This document shows, piece after piece, positions 42,872 to 51,276 of a DNA stretch of 64,000 nucleotides; the first letter of the stretch is position 1, and every line of letters starts with the position of its first letter. The position numbers were made by a program, and so were the translations under genes. This stretch comes from CALABS01 sp050260775 (lineage in GTDB: Bacteria; Pseudomonadota; Alphaproteobacteria; Rhodospirillales; Magnetospirillaceae), in assembly GCA_050260775.1 (NCBI GenBank), contig JBLNCP010000044.1, positions 19,306-83,305 on the forward strand, in the 5' to 3' direction. The notes beneath the pieces were generated by a model. That model had not been told where the DNA came from. It did not search any database and was given only the letters and a program-made list of their open reading frames with translations.

Positions 42872-44926
42872 ATGAAGTCCCTGTGGTCCGACCAGGAAGC
42901 CGACGCCGCCATTGCCCGCTACGCCGAGACGGGGGTCAACGCCGACCTGGCGCTGCGCGTCTACACCACGCGGCTGTTGGGCGGCGATCCCCGCCTGGTG
43001 CTGCACGGCGGCGGCAACACCTCGGTCAAGACCACGGTCACCGACCTCCTCGGCGACGCGGTCGAGGTGCTGTGCGTCAAGGGCTCGGGCTGGGACATGG
43101 GCAACATCGAGCCGGCCGGGCTGCCGGCGGTGCGCCTCGCCCCGCTGAAGACGCTGCGCCGCCTGGAGAGGCTGTCCGACGAGGACATGGTCAATTTCCA
43201 GCGCGGCAACCTGATCGACGCTACCAGCCCCAATCCGTCGGTCGAGACGCTGCTGCACGCCTTTCTGCCGCACAAGTTCATCGACCACACCCATTCCACC
43301 GCCGTGCTGTCGCTCACCGACCAGCCAGACGGCGAGGCGGTGTGCCGCGATCTGTTCGGGGCGCGCATGGGCTACGTCCCCTACATCATGCCCGGCTTCG
43401 CCCTGGCCAAGAAGGCGGCCGAGGTCTACGAGCAGGATCCCTCGGTCGAGGGCCTGATCCTGCTGAAGCACGGCATCTTCACCTTCGGCGCCACCGCGCG
43501 CGAGGCCTACGAGCGCATGATCGCCTTCGTGTCCATGGCCGAGGACCGCCTCGCCCGGAACCGCAAGGCGGTGTTCCAGCCGGCCGCCCTGCCCAAGCAA
43601 GCGGCGACGGTGGCCGAGATCGCCCCCGTGGTGCGCGGCCTGCTGGCGCTCGACCAGGGCGAAGGCGCCTACAAGCGCTGGGTGCTCGACTTCCGCACCT
43701 CGGACGCCATCCGCAATTACGTCGACGGCGCCGAGGTGGCGCGCTACAGCCAGGTCGGCGTCGTCACCCCCGACCATACCATCCGGACCAAGAACTGGCC
43801 GGTCGTGCTGCCGGCGCCCGAGGCCGGCAAGGTGGCCGAGTGGGCGGAGGCCGCCCGCGCCGCGGTGGCCGGCTACGTCGAGCGCTACCACGCCTATTTC
43901 GAGCGCAACAACGCCCGCGCCAATCCGCCCAAGACCGAACTCGACCCCATGCCGCGGGTGGTGCTGGTGCCGGGCGTCGGCCTGTTCGGAATCGGCGCCT
44001 CCAAGAAGGATGCGGCCATCGCCTCGGACATCGCCGAGAACACGGTCGAAAGCGTCACCGACGCCGAGGCGATCGGCACCTACAGCCCGGTCTCGGAAGC
44101 CGACATGTTCGACTGCGAGTACTGGAGCCTGGAGCAGGCCAAGCTGGGCAAGGGTGCCGAGAAGCCGCTGGCCCGCCAGGTGGCGGTGGTCACCGGCGGC
44201 GGTTCGGGCATCGGGGCCGCCATCGCCAAGGCCTTCGCCAAGGAAGGCTGCGAGGTGGCCGTGCTTGATCTCAACGAGGGGGCGGCCCGTGAGGTCGCCC
44301 GGAAGATCGGCGGCAAGGCCATCGGCATCGCCTGCGACGTCACCGACGCCGCCAGCGTGCGTTCCGCCTTCGACGACGTGTGCGCCGCCTTCGGCGGCGT
44401 CGACATCGTGGTGTCCAACGCCGGCGCCGCCTGGCAGGGCGAGATCGGCGCGGTGGACGACGCGGTGGTGCGCACCAGCTTCGAGCTGAACTTCTTCGGC
44501 CACCAGGCGGTGGCCCAGACCGCCGTCCGCGTCATGAAGGCCCAGGGCACCGGCGGCTGCCTGCTGTTCAACACCTCGAAGCAGGCGCTGAACCCCGGCA
44601 AGAACTTCGGCCCCTACGGCCTGCCCAAGGCGGCGACCCTGTTCCTGATGAAGCAGTACGCCTTGGATCACGGCAAGGACGGCATCCGCTCGAACGCGGT
44701 CAACGCCGACCGCATCCGCACCGGCCTTTTGACCGACGACATGATCGCCAGCCGCTCCAAGGCGCGCGGCGTGTCCGAGAAGGACTACATGGCCGGCAAC
44801 CTCTTGTGCCGCGAGGTCACCGCCGACGACGTGGCCGACGCCTTCGTCTGGCTGGCCCGCGCCACCAAGACCACCGCCTGCACCCTGACGGTGGACGGCG
44901 GCAACATCGAGGCGAGCCTGCGGTAG
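42872..44926 (+). CDS. Bifunctional class II aldolase / short-chain dehydrogenase
   Basis: A 684-residue fusion. Residues 1-400 form a class II aldolase/adducin domain (LVLHGGGNTSVKTT, zinc-site HTHSTAVLSLTD, LKHGIFTFG). Residues 430-684 form an SDR domain with NAD-site VVTGGGSGIGAAIA, NAG motif VSNAGAAWQG and catalytic YGLPK. The fusion resembles the RhaD-type rhamnulose-1-phosphate aldolase/lactaldehyde dehydrogenase proteins. No rhamnose genes are nearby; the neighbour is hldE. The substrate is therefore uncertain. Confidence 0.88.
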   Translation: MKSLWSDQEADAAIARYAETGVNADLALRVYTTRLLGGDPRLVLHGGGNTSVKTTVTDLLGDAVEVLCVKGSGWDMGNIEPAGLPAVRLAPLKTLRRLERLSDEDMVNFQRGNLIDATSPNPSVETLLHAFLPHKFIDHTHSTAVLSLTDQPDGEAVCRDLFGARMGYVPYIMPGFALAKKAAEVYEQDPSVEGLILLKHGIFTFGATAREAYERMIAFVSMAEDRLARNRKAVFQPAALPKQAATVAEIAPVVRGLLALDQGEGAYKRWVLDFRTSDAIRNYVDGAEVARYSQVGVVTPDHTIRTKNWPVVLPAPEAGKVAEWAEAARAAVAGYVERYHAYFERNNARANPPKTELDPMPRVVLVPGVGLFGIGASKKDAAIASDIAENTVESVTDAEAIGTYSPVSEADMFDCEYWSLEQAKLGKGAEKPLARQVAVVTGGGSGIGAAIAKAFAKEGCEVAVLDLNEGAAREVARKIGGKAIGIACDVTDAASVRSAFDDVCAAFGGVDIVVSNAGAAWQGEIGAVDDAVVRTSFELNFFGHQAVAQTAVRVMKAQGTGGCLLFNTSKQALNPGKNFGPYGLPKAATLFLMKQYALDHGKDGIRSNAVNADRIRTGLLTDDMIASRSKARGVSEKDYMAGNLLCREVTADDVADAFVWLARATKTTACTLTVDGGNIEASLR

Positions 44927-44938
44927 GGCCTGGTATTG

Positions 44939-44992
44939 CCCGCCTCCCGGCCTCCCCCGCCTGCGGCGAGGGGAGGGCTGGGGTGGGGGCCT
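44939..44992. repeat. GC-rich hairpin repeat after aldolase gene
   Basis: CCTCCCCCGCC, loop, GGCGAGGGGAGG forms a strong hairpin followed by a G-rich stretch. It resembles the small CCCTCTCCCGC hairpin near 11143 and may act as a weak terminator. It begins a 319-base gene-free gap that holds two family A repeats and nothing else I can recognise. Confidence 0.5.
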
Positions 44993-45012
44993 GACCAACT
45001 TGCGACAAAACC

Positions 45013-45108
45013 TGTCATCCCGACGAGCGCAAGCGGGGAGGGACCTCGTTCGCAGCCGCCCTGTCAGGTGGCCGAGGAACGAGATCCCTCGCTTCGCCCG
45101 GGATGACA
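45013..45108. repeat. Dispersed palindromic repeat, family A (first of a pair)
   Basis: Perfect arms TGTCATCCCG (45013) and CGGGATGACA (ending 45108), with inner GAGGGACCTCGTTC and GAACGAGATCCCTC pairing imperfectly. Confidence 0.8.
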
Positions 45109-45145
45109 GTGGGGCGGACCCACAGACCAGCCTTCGGTAACCGCT

Positions 45146-45236
45146 GTCATCCTGAGCGAAGCGAAGGATCTCGTCGTCCACGGGCAGCACGCCCTTGTGG
45201 ATCGAGATCCTTCCTCCCTTTGGTCGTCAGGATGAC
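45146..45236. repeat. Dispersed palindromic repeat, family A (second of a pair)
   Basis: Arms GTCATCCTGA (45146) and TCAGGATGAC (ending 45236), with inner AAGGATCTCG and CGAGATCCTT. The arm change C to T on one side is matched by G to A on the other, so pairing is preserved. Confidence 0.8.
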
Positions 45237-45245
45237 GGCCGGGCC

Positions 45246-46094
45246 TCACGCCCCCATCAGCTCGATGAACACGCCGCACGCCTCCGACGGCGGGATGCGG
45301 ATGGTGCCTTCGGTGTCGCGGCTGAAACCGACCCGGTTGGCCTTGAGCACCTCGGCGGCCCGGTCGGTGTCGGCGACCTGCAGCGCCAGCGCCATCAGCG
45401 CCGGCGGCGGCGGCGGCTCGTCCAGCTCGTCCTCGGGATGCAGCTGGGTGAGGTCGTCCGGGGTGGCGAGGAAGATCAGCCCGCGGCCGGTGTGCACCGT
45501 CACCGTGTTGTCGGTCGGCGTCGCCGAATGGGGGCCGAAGACGCGGTCCCAGGCCTCGGTAAGCTGGGTCGGCTCCTCGACGATGGCGGTGACCGAGGCG
45601 ATGCCGAAGGCGCCGTTGGGATGGGCCAGCCATTCGGGATGCCGCTCGCGCGCCGCGGTGATGTGCTGCACCAGGCGCGAGGTGACCCCGGGGGTGGCCT
45701 CGGCGGGCAGCGGCACCTCGGAGAACATCAGGGTGGTGCCCTCGGCATCGTCGAGCCGGCGCGACAGCGAGCGCGGCACCGGGACGTCGAGCCCCAGGCG
45801 GCGCAGGTCTTCGGCGGCGGCGGCGCCGTCGGAGGCGGTCAGCGACACCCCGAGCATGCCTTCCCGCGACGCGGTGAACCGGCGCACCTTCTCGGCCTCG
45901 GCGCCTGGGCCCTCGGCGGCCAGCAGCTCGATGTAGTCCTGGCCGAACATGATGCAGGCGTTGACGGTGCCCCACTCGGCGTGATGGCCCTTGGGCGTCG
46001 GCGCGAAGCCGAGGCGGCGGAAGGTGTCGACGGCCTCGTCCAGGTTGCGGACGGCGACGACGGCATGGTCGAGACCGATGATGTGATTATGCAT
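45246..46094 (-). CDS. VOC-superfamily (glyoxalase-like) protein
   Basis: A 282-residue protein with a glyoxalase-like domain (GLDHAVVAVRNLDEAVDTFRRL, then GQDYIELL) and a second, weaker module (ALQVADTDRAAEVL). Metal-ligand residues of the fold can be placed at His9 and the Glu of YIELL. Substrate unknown. It lies 72 bases downstream of tyrA in the same direction and may be the last gene of that unit. Confidence 0.8.
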   Translation of the reverse strand: MHNHIIGLDHAVVAVRNLDEAVDTFRRLGFAPTPKGHHAEWGTVNACIMFGQDYIELLAAEGPGAEAEKVRRFTASREGMLGVSLTASDGAAAAEDLRRLGLDVPVPRSLSRRLDDAEGTTLMFSEVPLPAEATPGVTSRLVQHITAARERHPEWLAHPNGAFGIASVTAIVEEPTQLTEAWDRVFGPHSATPTDNTVTVHTGRGLIFLATPDDLTQLHPEDELDEPPPPPALMALALQVADTDRAAEVLKANRVGFSRDTEGTIRIPPSEACGVFIELMGA

Positions 46095-46166
46095 GCGCCG
46101 CCTCCCGTTCTAACGAACGGTCAGGGTGGCATGGAACCGGGGAGGGGAGTCAATACTCCCTCCCGC

Positions 46167-47051
46167 CTAACGATCCTGCTTGGCCTCGATGATGGCGCGG
46201 CGGATGGCGCGGGTCTCGGCGAACTTGTTCTCCAGCACCTCGCCCTCGCCCCAGCGGATCGAGCGCTGCAGGGCGGTGAGGTCCTCGGTGAAGCGCTGGA
46301 TCACCTCGAGCACCGCCTCCTTGTTGTGGAGGAAGATGTCGCGCCACATGATGGGGTCCGAGGCGGCGATGCGGGTGAAGTCGCGGAAGCCCGAGGCCGA
46401 GAACTTGATGACCTCCTGCTGCAGATGCCCTTCCAGGTCGCTGGCGGTGCCGACGATGGTGTAGGCGATCAGGTGCGGCAGGTGCGAGGTGATGGCCAGG
46501 ACCTTGTCGTGATGGTGCGGATCCATGGTCTCCACCGTCGAGCCGACCCGGGTCCACAGGGCGGTCACCTTGGCCAGCGCCTCGGCATCGGTGCCGGGCA
46601 GCGGCGTCAAGATGCACCAGCGGTTCTCGAACAATTCGGCGAAGCCGCTTTCGGGGCCGGAATGCTCGGTGCCGGCGATGGGGTGGCCGGGGATGAAATG
46701 GACGCCCTCGGGCAGGAAGGGGGTGACGTCGCGCACCACGGCCAGCTTGACGGAGCCCACGTCGGTGACGATGGCGCCGGGCTTGAGGTGCGGGCCGATG
46801 ACGCTGGCGACGGCCTCGATGGCGCCCACCGGGGTGCCGATCACCACCAGGTCGGCGCCGGCCACGGTCTCGGCCGGATCGGCGGAGGCGGCGTCGACGA
46901 CGCCCAGCTCGAGCGCGGTGGCGCGCGCCGTGTCGCTGACGTCAAGGGTGACCAACCGCCGCGCCAGGCCGTGCTTGCGCACCGCCCGCGCCAGCGAGCT
47001 GTTGATCAGGCCGATGCCGACGAGGCAGACGGTGTCGAACAGGTGGGTCAT
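46167..47051 (-). CDS. tyrA: Prephenate / arogenate dehydrogenase
   Basis: A 294-residue NAD(P)-dependent enzyme of tyrosine synthesis. The Rossmann motif is VCLVGIGLINSSLARAV; GTPVGAI, VGSVK and GHPIAGTEHSG follow, with the active-site region HDKVLAITSHLPHLIAY. No ACT domain is present, so it is not the regulated long form. It belongs with the chorismate mutase and aminotransferase genes upstream. Confidence 0.93.
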   Translation of the reverse strand: MTHLFDTVCLVGIGLINSSLARAVRKHGLARRLVTLDVSDTARATALELGVVDAASADPAETVAGADLVVIGTPVGAIEAVASVIGPHLKPGAIVTDVGSVKLAVVRDVTPFLPEGVHFIPGHPIAGTEHSGPESGFAELFENRWCILTPLPGTDAEALAKVTALWTRVGSTVETMDPHHHDKVLAITSHLPHLIAYTIVGTASDLEGHLQQEVIKFSASGFRDFTRIAASDPIMWRDIFLHNKEAVLEVIQRFTEDLTALQRSIRWGEGEVLENKFAETRAIRRAIIEAKQDR

Positions 47052-47126
47052 CTCGTCTCAATCCCCAATTGCCGTCTGGCCGGGCGTGACCCACGGCTGT
47101 CCGGTTAAGGTTGTCTCCGCCCTTGT

Positions 47127-47217
47127 CGTCATGGCCGGGTCCGACCCGGCCATCCACCTGGAGCCGTCGCTCCACCGTGGCAACGGGTGGATCGCCGGGT
47201 CAAGCCCGGCGATGACG
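47127..47217. repeat. Dispersed palindromic repeat, family B
   Basis: CGTCATGGCCGGG-TCCGA-CCCGGCCATCC and GGATCGCCGGG-TCAAG-CCCGGCGATGACG form two hairpins and can also pair end to end. The right half is identical, over at least 30 bases, to 60121-60150. Confidence 0.8.
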
Positions 47218-47272
47218 GAAGGGGTGCTCGGGGCACGGTGTCCCGAAACCCAGGCAACACCCGGTCGCCTCC

Positions 47273-47304
47273 CATGGATGCCCGCATCGGGTGCGGGCAT
47301 GACG
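47273..47304. repeat. Short hairpin repeat ahead of hisC stop
   Basis: CATGGATGCCCGCATC-GGGTGCGGGCATGACGG, a short relative of family B, sits just past the end of the aminotransferase gene in the tyrA-hisC gap. Confidence 0.55.
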
Positions 47305-47320
47305 GATGGGGGAGGTTTCC

Positions 47321-48418
47321 TTACTTGGACGCGCCCACGAACTCGGCAAGGGCGGCGACCACCAGGCCGTTCTCCTCGCCGGTGCCGATGGTGATGCGCA
47401 GGCAGTCACCCAGGCCGTAGGCGCCCATGGCGCGGACGATGACGCCGCGCGCCCGCAGGAAGGCGTCGGCGGCGGAGGCGTCCCGGCCTTGCTCCTTGGG
47501 GAAGCGCACCAGGATGAAGTTGCAGACGCTGGGGACCACCTCGAGGCCCAGCTTGCGGACCTCGGTCTGCATCCAGTCGAGCCAGTAGTCGTTGTGGCTG
47601 CGGCACAAATCCATGTAGGCGCGGTCCTCGAGCGCGGCCACGCCGGCCTCGAGGGCGGGGGCGCCCACGTTGAAGGGATTGCGCACGCGGTTGAGCACGT
47701 CGGCGATGTTGGCCGGGCAGTAGGCCCAGCCCAGGCGCAGGCCGCCCAGCGCGAAGATCTTCGAGAAGGTGCGGCACATCACGGTGTTCTCGCCGGCATC
47801 CACCAGCTCGATGCCCGGCGTGTAGTCGTTCCTGGCCACGAACTCGGCGTAGGCGGCGTCGATCACCAGCAGCACGTGGGTGGGCAGCCCGGCGCGCAGG
47901 CGCTTGACCTCGTCGGCCGGCAGGTAGGTGCCGGTGGGGTTGTTGGGGTTGGCGAGGAAGACGATCTTGGTGCGGGGCGTCACCGCCGCCAGCAGGTTGT
48001 CGATGCTGGCGGTCAGGTCCACCTCGGGGGCGGTCACCGGCGTGGCGCCGCAGGCCTTGGCGGCGATGGCGTACATCAGGAAGCCGTGCTGGGAGTACAG
48101 CACCTCGTCGCCGGGGCCGGCATAGGCGCGGCACAGGATGCCCAACAGCTCGTCCGAGCCGGCGCCGCAGACGATGCGGGCGGGGTCCAGGCCCCAGCGG
48201 GCGCCCAGCGCGGCGCGCAGGCGGGTGGCGCCGCCGTCGGGATAGCGGTGCGAGTCCGCCGCCATGGCCTTGAACGCCTCCATCGCCTTGGGGCTCGGGC
48301 CCAGCGCGCCCTCGTTGGAGGACAGCTTGATCACGCGGCTGACGCCGGTCAGGGCCGATTCGCCGCCGACATAGGGCTTGATGTCCATGATGCCGGGACG
48401 GGGCGAGGGAGCGGTCAC
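47321..48418 (-). CDS. hisC: Histidinol-phosphate / aromatic aminotransferase
   Basis: A 365-residue class II PLP-dependent aminotransferase. It shows VIKLSSNEGALGPSP, YPDGGATRLRAAL, FLANPNNPTGTYLP and the PLP-lysine segment TFSKIFALGGLRLGW. The GTG at 48418 follows AGGAG with proper spacing. Sitting between a chorismate mutase and tyrA, it more likely transaminates prephenate or 4-hydroxyphenylpyruvate than acts only in histidine synthesis. Confidence 0.92.
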   Translation of the reverse strand: MTAPSPRPGIMDIKPYVGGESALTGVSRVIKLSSNEGALGPSPKAMEAFKAMAADSHRYPDGGATRLRAALGARWGLDPARIVCGAGSDELLGILCRAYAGPGDEVLYSQHGFLMYAIAAKACGATPVTAPEVDLTASIDNLLAAVTPRTKIVFLANPNNPTGTYLPADEVKRLRAGLPTHVLLVIDAAYAEFVARNDYTPGIELVDAGENTVMCRTFSKIFALGGLRLGWAYCPANIADVLNRVRNPFNVGAPALEAGVAALEDRAYMDLCRSHNDYWLDWMQTEVRKLGLEVVPSVCNFILVRFPKEQGRDASAADAFLRARGVIVRAMGAYGLGDCLRITIGTGEENGLVVAALAEFVGASK

Positions 48419-48446
48419 GTCGAGTCTCCTAGCGGAAAAGGTCTGT

Positions 48447-49292
48447 TCAGGCGCCGATTTGGGCGGCGTAGCCGCCGATGACGCTGGTATGTCGCACGGG
48501 ATCCCTGCTGCCGACCAGCGCCTCGAGGCGGGCGTCGCCGCGGTCGAGATAGCCCTGGACCTCGACCAGATGCAGCCAGGCGGCCTCGCCGCGATGGGTG
48601 GCGACCATGGCGGTCGGCTCGATGCCGGCGCCGACCAGCAGGGCGCGCAGGCGGTCGCGGCTGACGTCGGGGACGGTCTCCACCGCCACCAGGGTGCGGT
48701 CGTCGCCGGTCGGATCATGGGGGCGGCAGGCGATCACCAGGGCCTGCAGGTCGTGCGCCGGGTCGGAGACCACCGCGGGAAGGCGGGTGACCACCCGGGG
48801 CAGGTTCTCGGCCTCGGAGGTGAGCGACAGCCACCACGGCTCGGGGTCGGGGTCGGATTCGACCGGCAGCGGCACGATGCCGACCGGGACCAGCCCGTCG
48901 GCGACCTGACGCACCACTTGGCCGGGCGACGGCAGGATCGACATCGGCCACGACACGCCGAAATGGTTGCGCGCCAGCTCGATGTAGCCGGCACCGCGCG
49001 CCGGCTGGTAGACGGCGGCGGAGAACGGGCGCTGCAGCCCGACCAGGGCGCCCATCATCTCGCGCCAGATGCGCACCAGGGCGCGCAGCGGGAAGGGGCC
49101 GCCATGCCGGGACGCCAGGCGGCGGATGATCTGGGCCTCGCGCGCTGGGCGCAGGGCGACGCCCGCCGTCGGCTTGGCGGCGGCGATGCCGGCGACCAGC
49201 GCCGCCCGCTCCATGATCAGGTCGTGGATGCGGTCGTCGATCCGGTCGATCTCGCGGCGAAGCGCGTCGAGGGAAGAAGAATCGTGGGTCAT
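48447..49292 (-). CDS. Chorismate mutase with long C-terminal extension
   Basis: A 281-residue protein. Residues 1-80 are an AroQ-type chorismate mutase (LRREIDRIDDRIHDLIMERA, then VALRPAREAQIIRRL). The remaining 190 residues lack the usual prephenate dehydratase motifs. They include a segment resembling a binding fold (FGVSWPMSILPSPGQVV) and a final ACT-like module (RTLVAVETVPDVSRDRLRAL). The extension may be a regulatory remnant of a P-protein. It is first in the leftward aromatic unit. Confidence 0.8.
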   Translation of the reverse strand: MTHDSSSLDALRREIDRIDDRIHDLIMERAALVAGIAAAKPTAGVALRPAREAQIIRRLASRHGGPFPLRALVRIWREMMGALVGLQRPFSAAVYQPARGAGYIELARNHFGVSWPMSILPSPGQVVRQVADGLVPVGIVPLPVESDPDPEPWWLSLTSEAENLPRVVTRLPAVVSDPAHDLQALVIACRPHDPTGDDRTLVAVETVPDVSRDRLRALLVGAGIEPTAMVATHRGEAAWLHLVEVQGYLDRGDARLEALVGSRDPVRHTSVIGGYAAQIGA

Positions 49293-49321
49293 GCCGGCAT
49301 GGTGCTCACTGAAGCCGCATA

Positions 49322-49350
49322 GGTGTAGTGCGTGTACAGCCTGAAATCAA
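49322..49350 (-). promoter_or_regulatory. Candidate promoter of chorismate mutase unit
   Basis: On the minus strand TTGATT (49350-49345), 17 bases, TACACC (49327-49322), 30 bases before the start at 49292. It lies back to back with the metX promoter. Confidence 0.35.
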
Positions 49351-49358
49351 AGAAAACG

Positions 49359-49387
49359 TTGACAGCCCTCGCGCGCGCCCATAGCTA
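49359..49387 (+). promoter_or_regulatory. Candidate promoter of metXW
   Basis: Perfect -35 TTGACA (49359-49364), 17 bases, TAGCTA (49382-49387), 35 bases ahead of metX. No SAM-II elements are seen in this gap, in contrast to metK. Confidence 0.55.
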
Positions 49388-49422
49388 ATCCTCTCCTTCT
49401 CTGGGGTGCGCCGTTTCCGACG

Positions 49423-50616
49423 ATGACCATTCACGAGCCTCCGGGCCTGACTTCTCCACACAATCCGCTCGGCCACAGCGTCGAGCTGGGGCGTGACCGG
49501 CCGATCCGGCTGGATTGCGGGGTCGAGTTGGGGCCGGTGACGGTGGCCTACCAGACCTACGGCCGCCTCAATGCCGACCGCTCCAACGTCATCCTCATCT
49601 GCCACGCGCTGACCGGCGACCACTACGTCGCCGATCCCCATCCCGTCACCGGCAAGGACGGCTGGTGGAGCGAACTGGTCGGTCCCGGCCGGGTGTTCGA
49701 CACTGACCGCTATTTCCTGGTGTGCTCCAACGTGCTGGGCGGCTGCATGGGCACCACCGGCCCCAAGGAGATCAATCCCGCCACCGGCAAGCCGTGGGGC
49801 CAGAGCTTTCCCGTCATCACCATCGGCGACATGGTGCAGGTGCAGGCGCGCCTGCTCGACACCCTGGGCATCGAGCAGGTGTTCTGCGTGGTCGGCGGCT
49901 CCATGGGTGGCATGCAGGTGCTGGAATGGTGCGCGAGCTTCCCCGAGCGGGTGTTCTCGGCCATCCCCATCGCCACCGCCGCCCGTCACTCGGCCCAGAA
50001 CATCGCCTTCAACGAGGTCGGCCGCCAGGCGATCATCGCCGACCCCGACTGGTGCAACGGCGACTACCTGGAATACGGCAAGCGCCCGCATCGCGGCCTC
50101 GCGGTGGCGCGCATGGCGGCGCACATCACCTACCTGTCGGAACCGGCGCTGCACCGCAAGTTCGGCCGCAACCTGCAGGGCAACCGCGAGATGTTCTCGT
50201 ACGGCTTCGGCGCCGATTTCCAGGTCGAGAGCTACCTGCGCCACCAGGGTTCGACCTTCGTCGACCGCTTCGACGCCAACTCCTACCTCTACATCACCCG
50301 GGCCATGGACTACTTCGACCTGGCGGCCGAGCACGGCGGCGTGCTCGCCGACGCCTTCCAGGGGACGAAGATCCGCTTCTGCGTGGTGTCGTTCTCCAGC
50401 GACTGGCTGTTCCCCACCCCGGAGAGCCGCGCGGTGGTGCACGCCCTCAACCGCGTCGCCGCCAACGTCAGCTTCGTCGAGGTCCAGTCGGACAAGGGCC
50501 ACGACGCCTTCCTGCTCGACGAGCCGGAATTCCACGCCACCCTGACCGGGTTCCTGGAAGGCGCGGCCGAACATCGCGGCCTGCCGCGGCGCGTCGACGC
50601 GGGAGGCGGGCGATGA
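49423..50616 (+). CDS. metX: Homoserine O-acetyltransferase
   Basis: A 397-residue alpha/beta hydrolase-fold enzyme activating homoserine for methionine synthesis. Conserved ICHALTGDHYV, SNVLGGCMGTTGP and nucleophile motif GGSMGGMQVLEW are present; the catalytic Asp and His are expected in SSDWLFP and KGHDAFLLD. Whether it uses acetyl- or succinyl-CoA cannot be decided here. It overlaps metW as ATGA. Confidence 0.95.
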   Translation: MTIHEPPGLTSPHNPLGHSVELGRDRPIRLDCGVELGPVTVAYQTYGRLNADRSNVILICHALTGDHYVADPHPVTGKDGWWSELVGPGRVFDTDRYFLVCSNVLGGCMGTTGPKEINPATGKPWGQSFPVITIGDMVQVQARLLDTLGIEQVFCVVGGSMGGMQVLEWCASFPERVFSAIPIATAARHSAQNIAFNEVGRQAIIADPDWCNGDYLEYGKRPHRGLAVARMAAHITYLSEPALHRKFGRNLQGNREMFSYGFGADFQVESYLRHQGSTFVDRFDANSYLYITRAMDYFDLAAEHGGVLADAFQGTKIRFCVVSFSSDWLFPTPESRAVVHALNRVAANVSFVEVQSDKGHDAFLLDEPEFHATLTGFLEGAAEHRGLPRRVDAGGGR

Positions 50617-51236
50617 TCATGGCGAGCGGCGGCCTGCGCGTCGACCTCAAGCTGATCGCCGACATGGTCGAGCCGAGCTCGCGCGTGCTCGACGTCGGCT
50701 GCGGCGAAGGCACCCTGCTGGCGTGGCTGGGCAAGCACAAGAACGTGGACGGCCGCGGCATCGAGATCAGCATGGCCGGTGTGTCGGCGGCGGTGGCCCA
50801 GGGGCTGTCGGTGATCCAGGGCGACGCCGACACCGACCTCAAGGACTATCCCAGCCAGGCGTTCGACACGGTGATCCTCAGCCAGACGCTGCAGGCCACC
50901 TACGCGCCCAAGGAGGTGCTCAGCCACATGCTGCGCATCGGCCGCCGCGCCATCGTGTCCTTCCCCAATTTCGGCCACTGGCGCGTGCGCGCCGACCTCC
51001 TGGTGGCGGGCCGCATGCCGGTGACCGCCACCCTGGCCTATGAGTGGTACGACACCCCCAACATCCACTTCTGCACGGTGCGGGACTTCCTCATCCTGTG
51101 CCAGGAATTGGGGATCACCGTCGAGAAGGGCATCGCGCTGGACCGCGAGGGCGGCGTCCTGCCGTTCCCGGGCTCGGGCTGGCTGGCCAACATGTTCGCC
51201 GCTCAGGCGCTGTTCGTGCTCAGCCGCAAAGGCTGA
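50613..51236 (+). CDS. metW: Methionine biosynthesis protein MetW
   Basis: A 207-residue SAM-methyltransferase-fold protein. It has SRVLDVGCGEGTLLAWL, VDGRGIEIS and SFPNFGHWRVRADLL, the MetW-specific run. MetW pairs with MetX in many proteobacteria and is thought to assist its activity. Start overlaps the metX stop. Confidence 0.95.
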   Translation: MIMASGGLRVDLKLIADMVEPSSRVLDVGCGEGTLLAWLGKHKNVDGRGIEISMAGVSAAVAQGLSVIQGDADTDLKDYPSQAFDTVILSQTLQATYAPKEVLSHMLRIGRRAIVSFPNFGHWRVRADLLVAGRMPVTATLAYEWYDTPNIHFCTVRDFLILCQELGITVEKGIALDREGGVLPFPGSGWLANMFAAQALFVLSRKG

Positions 51237-51266
51237 TTCCCGCCACGCCCGCGGGCGTGACGGGAA
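51237..51266. terminator. Hairpin between convergent metW and outer-membrane gene
   Basis: TTCCCG-c-CACGCCC pairs with GGGCGTG-a-CGGGAA with a two-base centre. No T tract follows, so efficiency is uncertain, but the position fits a shared terminator. Confidence 0.6.
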
Positions 51267-51276
51267 CAGCGGCGGA

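Noticed and set aside
42710..45190. Upstream extension of the hldE frame across the aldolase gene
   Set aside because: It is antisense to a clear aldolase/dehydrogenase gene; the hldE family N-terminus begins at 42703.
49293..49422. SAM-II riboswitch ahead of metX
   Set aside because: GCTAA occurs at 49384, but there is no P1 stem, no GATTTG-like segment and no pseudoknot partner; the bases fit a promoter -10 instead.
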